Part shown: piece after piece, positions 32,483 through 32,610 of the stretch
How positions within the stretch are numbered: the first letter of the stretch is position 1
Layout: every line of letters starts with the position of its first letter
From: an uncultured Saprospiraceae bacterium
GTDB lineage: Bacteria > Bacteroidota > Bacteroidia > Chitinophagales > Saprospiraceae
Assembly (NCBI GenBank): GCA_938010715.1
Contig: CALLVG010000144.1
Coordinates: 1-32,610, forward strand
Direction of reading: 5' to 3'
Length of the DNA: 32,610 nucleotides
Notes under the pieces: model-generated
What the model was told of the DNA's origin: nothing
Database searches by the model: none
What the model saw: the letters and a program-made list of their open reading frames with translations, nothing else
Translations under genes and position numbers: made by a program

Positions 32483-32610
32483 AAGTAGCCTAACTTAAAT
32501 GATCGTTTGTGGGTCTATTTTGAAAGTAAGGGCGATTCATGAATCGCCCTTACTTTCAAAATAGACCCACAAACGATCATTTAAGTTAGGCTACTTATGA
32601 AAGCTAAATA
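32469..32610. repeat. Perfect 142-bp palindrome to the end of the window
   Basis: The 71 bases 32469-32539 are followed immediately by their exact reverse complement (32540-32610). The centre is GGGCGATTCATGAATCGCCC, itself a plausible REP-like palindrome. Both arms extend into the lipoprotein gene's start. The exactness and lack of a loop, together with its position at the edge, suggest an assembly fold-back at a contig end; a true inverted duplication is possible. Confidence 0.95.

Overview
The window is AT-rich chromosomal DNA from a member of the Bacteroidota. I lean towards the Saprospirales/Lewinella side of the phylum, but that placement is inference. The evidence is three secreted proteins with type IX secretion (Por) C-terminal sorting domains, DUF4296 and DUF4230 family proteins, many TAnnTTTG promoter boxes (the Bacteroidota -7 element), a Bacteroidota-type PurM and a short-chain threonine dehydrogenase. 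I see no tRNA, rRNA, CRISPR array, prophage or transposase gene.

Layout. 1-5617: the tail of a family 2 glycosyltransferase-type protein, an RhlE-like RNA helicase, a DUF4230 protein, a tail-anchored hypothetical, a DUF4296 lipoprotein and a DASH-type cryptochrome/photolyase. 5618-9723: a RadD-like helicase, a rhodanese and an O-methyltransferase, separated by unusually long gaps filled with short inverted-repeat elements. 9767-13581: a kelch-repeat protein and a second secreted protein, both with T9SS tails, an RsmB/NOP-type RNA methyltransferase and a 45-codon gene absent from the longer-ORF set. 13582-19011: an M42 aminopeptidase with a broken start, a polysaccharide flippase and a T9SS-exported clan GH-A glycosidase, again with inverted-repeat elements between them. 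19155-22775: purM, an NAD(P)H-dependent FMN reductase, a small HsdR-N-type nuclease-fold protein, an L-threonine dehydrogenase and a small membrane protein, all rightward. 22877-28691: a LolC/E-type permease with a VOC protein, tyrS, pyrF, and a mrp-nifU pair for Fe-S cluster work. 28893-32610: a RibF-glycosyltransferase fusion, an RluA-type pseudouridine synthase, a lipoprotein and a perfect 142-bp palindrome running to the last base.

Most genes are housekeeping and stand alone or in pairs. Likely transcription units are mrp-nifU, the VOC-permease pair and the FMN reductase/nuclease-fold pair (9 bp apart). Clear hairpin terminators separate several convergent genes.

The most unusual points are: (1) an in-frame fusion of riboflavin kinase/FAD synthetase to a family 2 glycosyltransferase, whose junction is a run of ten A where slippage in either direction would release a RibF-only protein; (2) seven transposase-less inverted-repeat elements in three sequence families, six of them flanked by exact 3-bp TTA or TAA duplications; (3) an M42 peptidase whose conserved N-terminus has no start codon in frame unless one base is restored; (4) a terminal palindrome that is either a real inverted duplication or an assembly fold-back; (5) a tyrosyl-tRNA synthetase with TIGN in place of HIGH.
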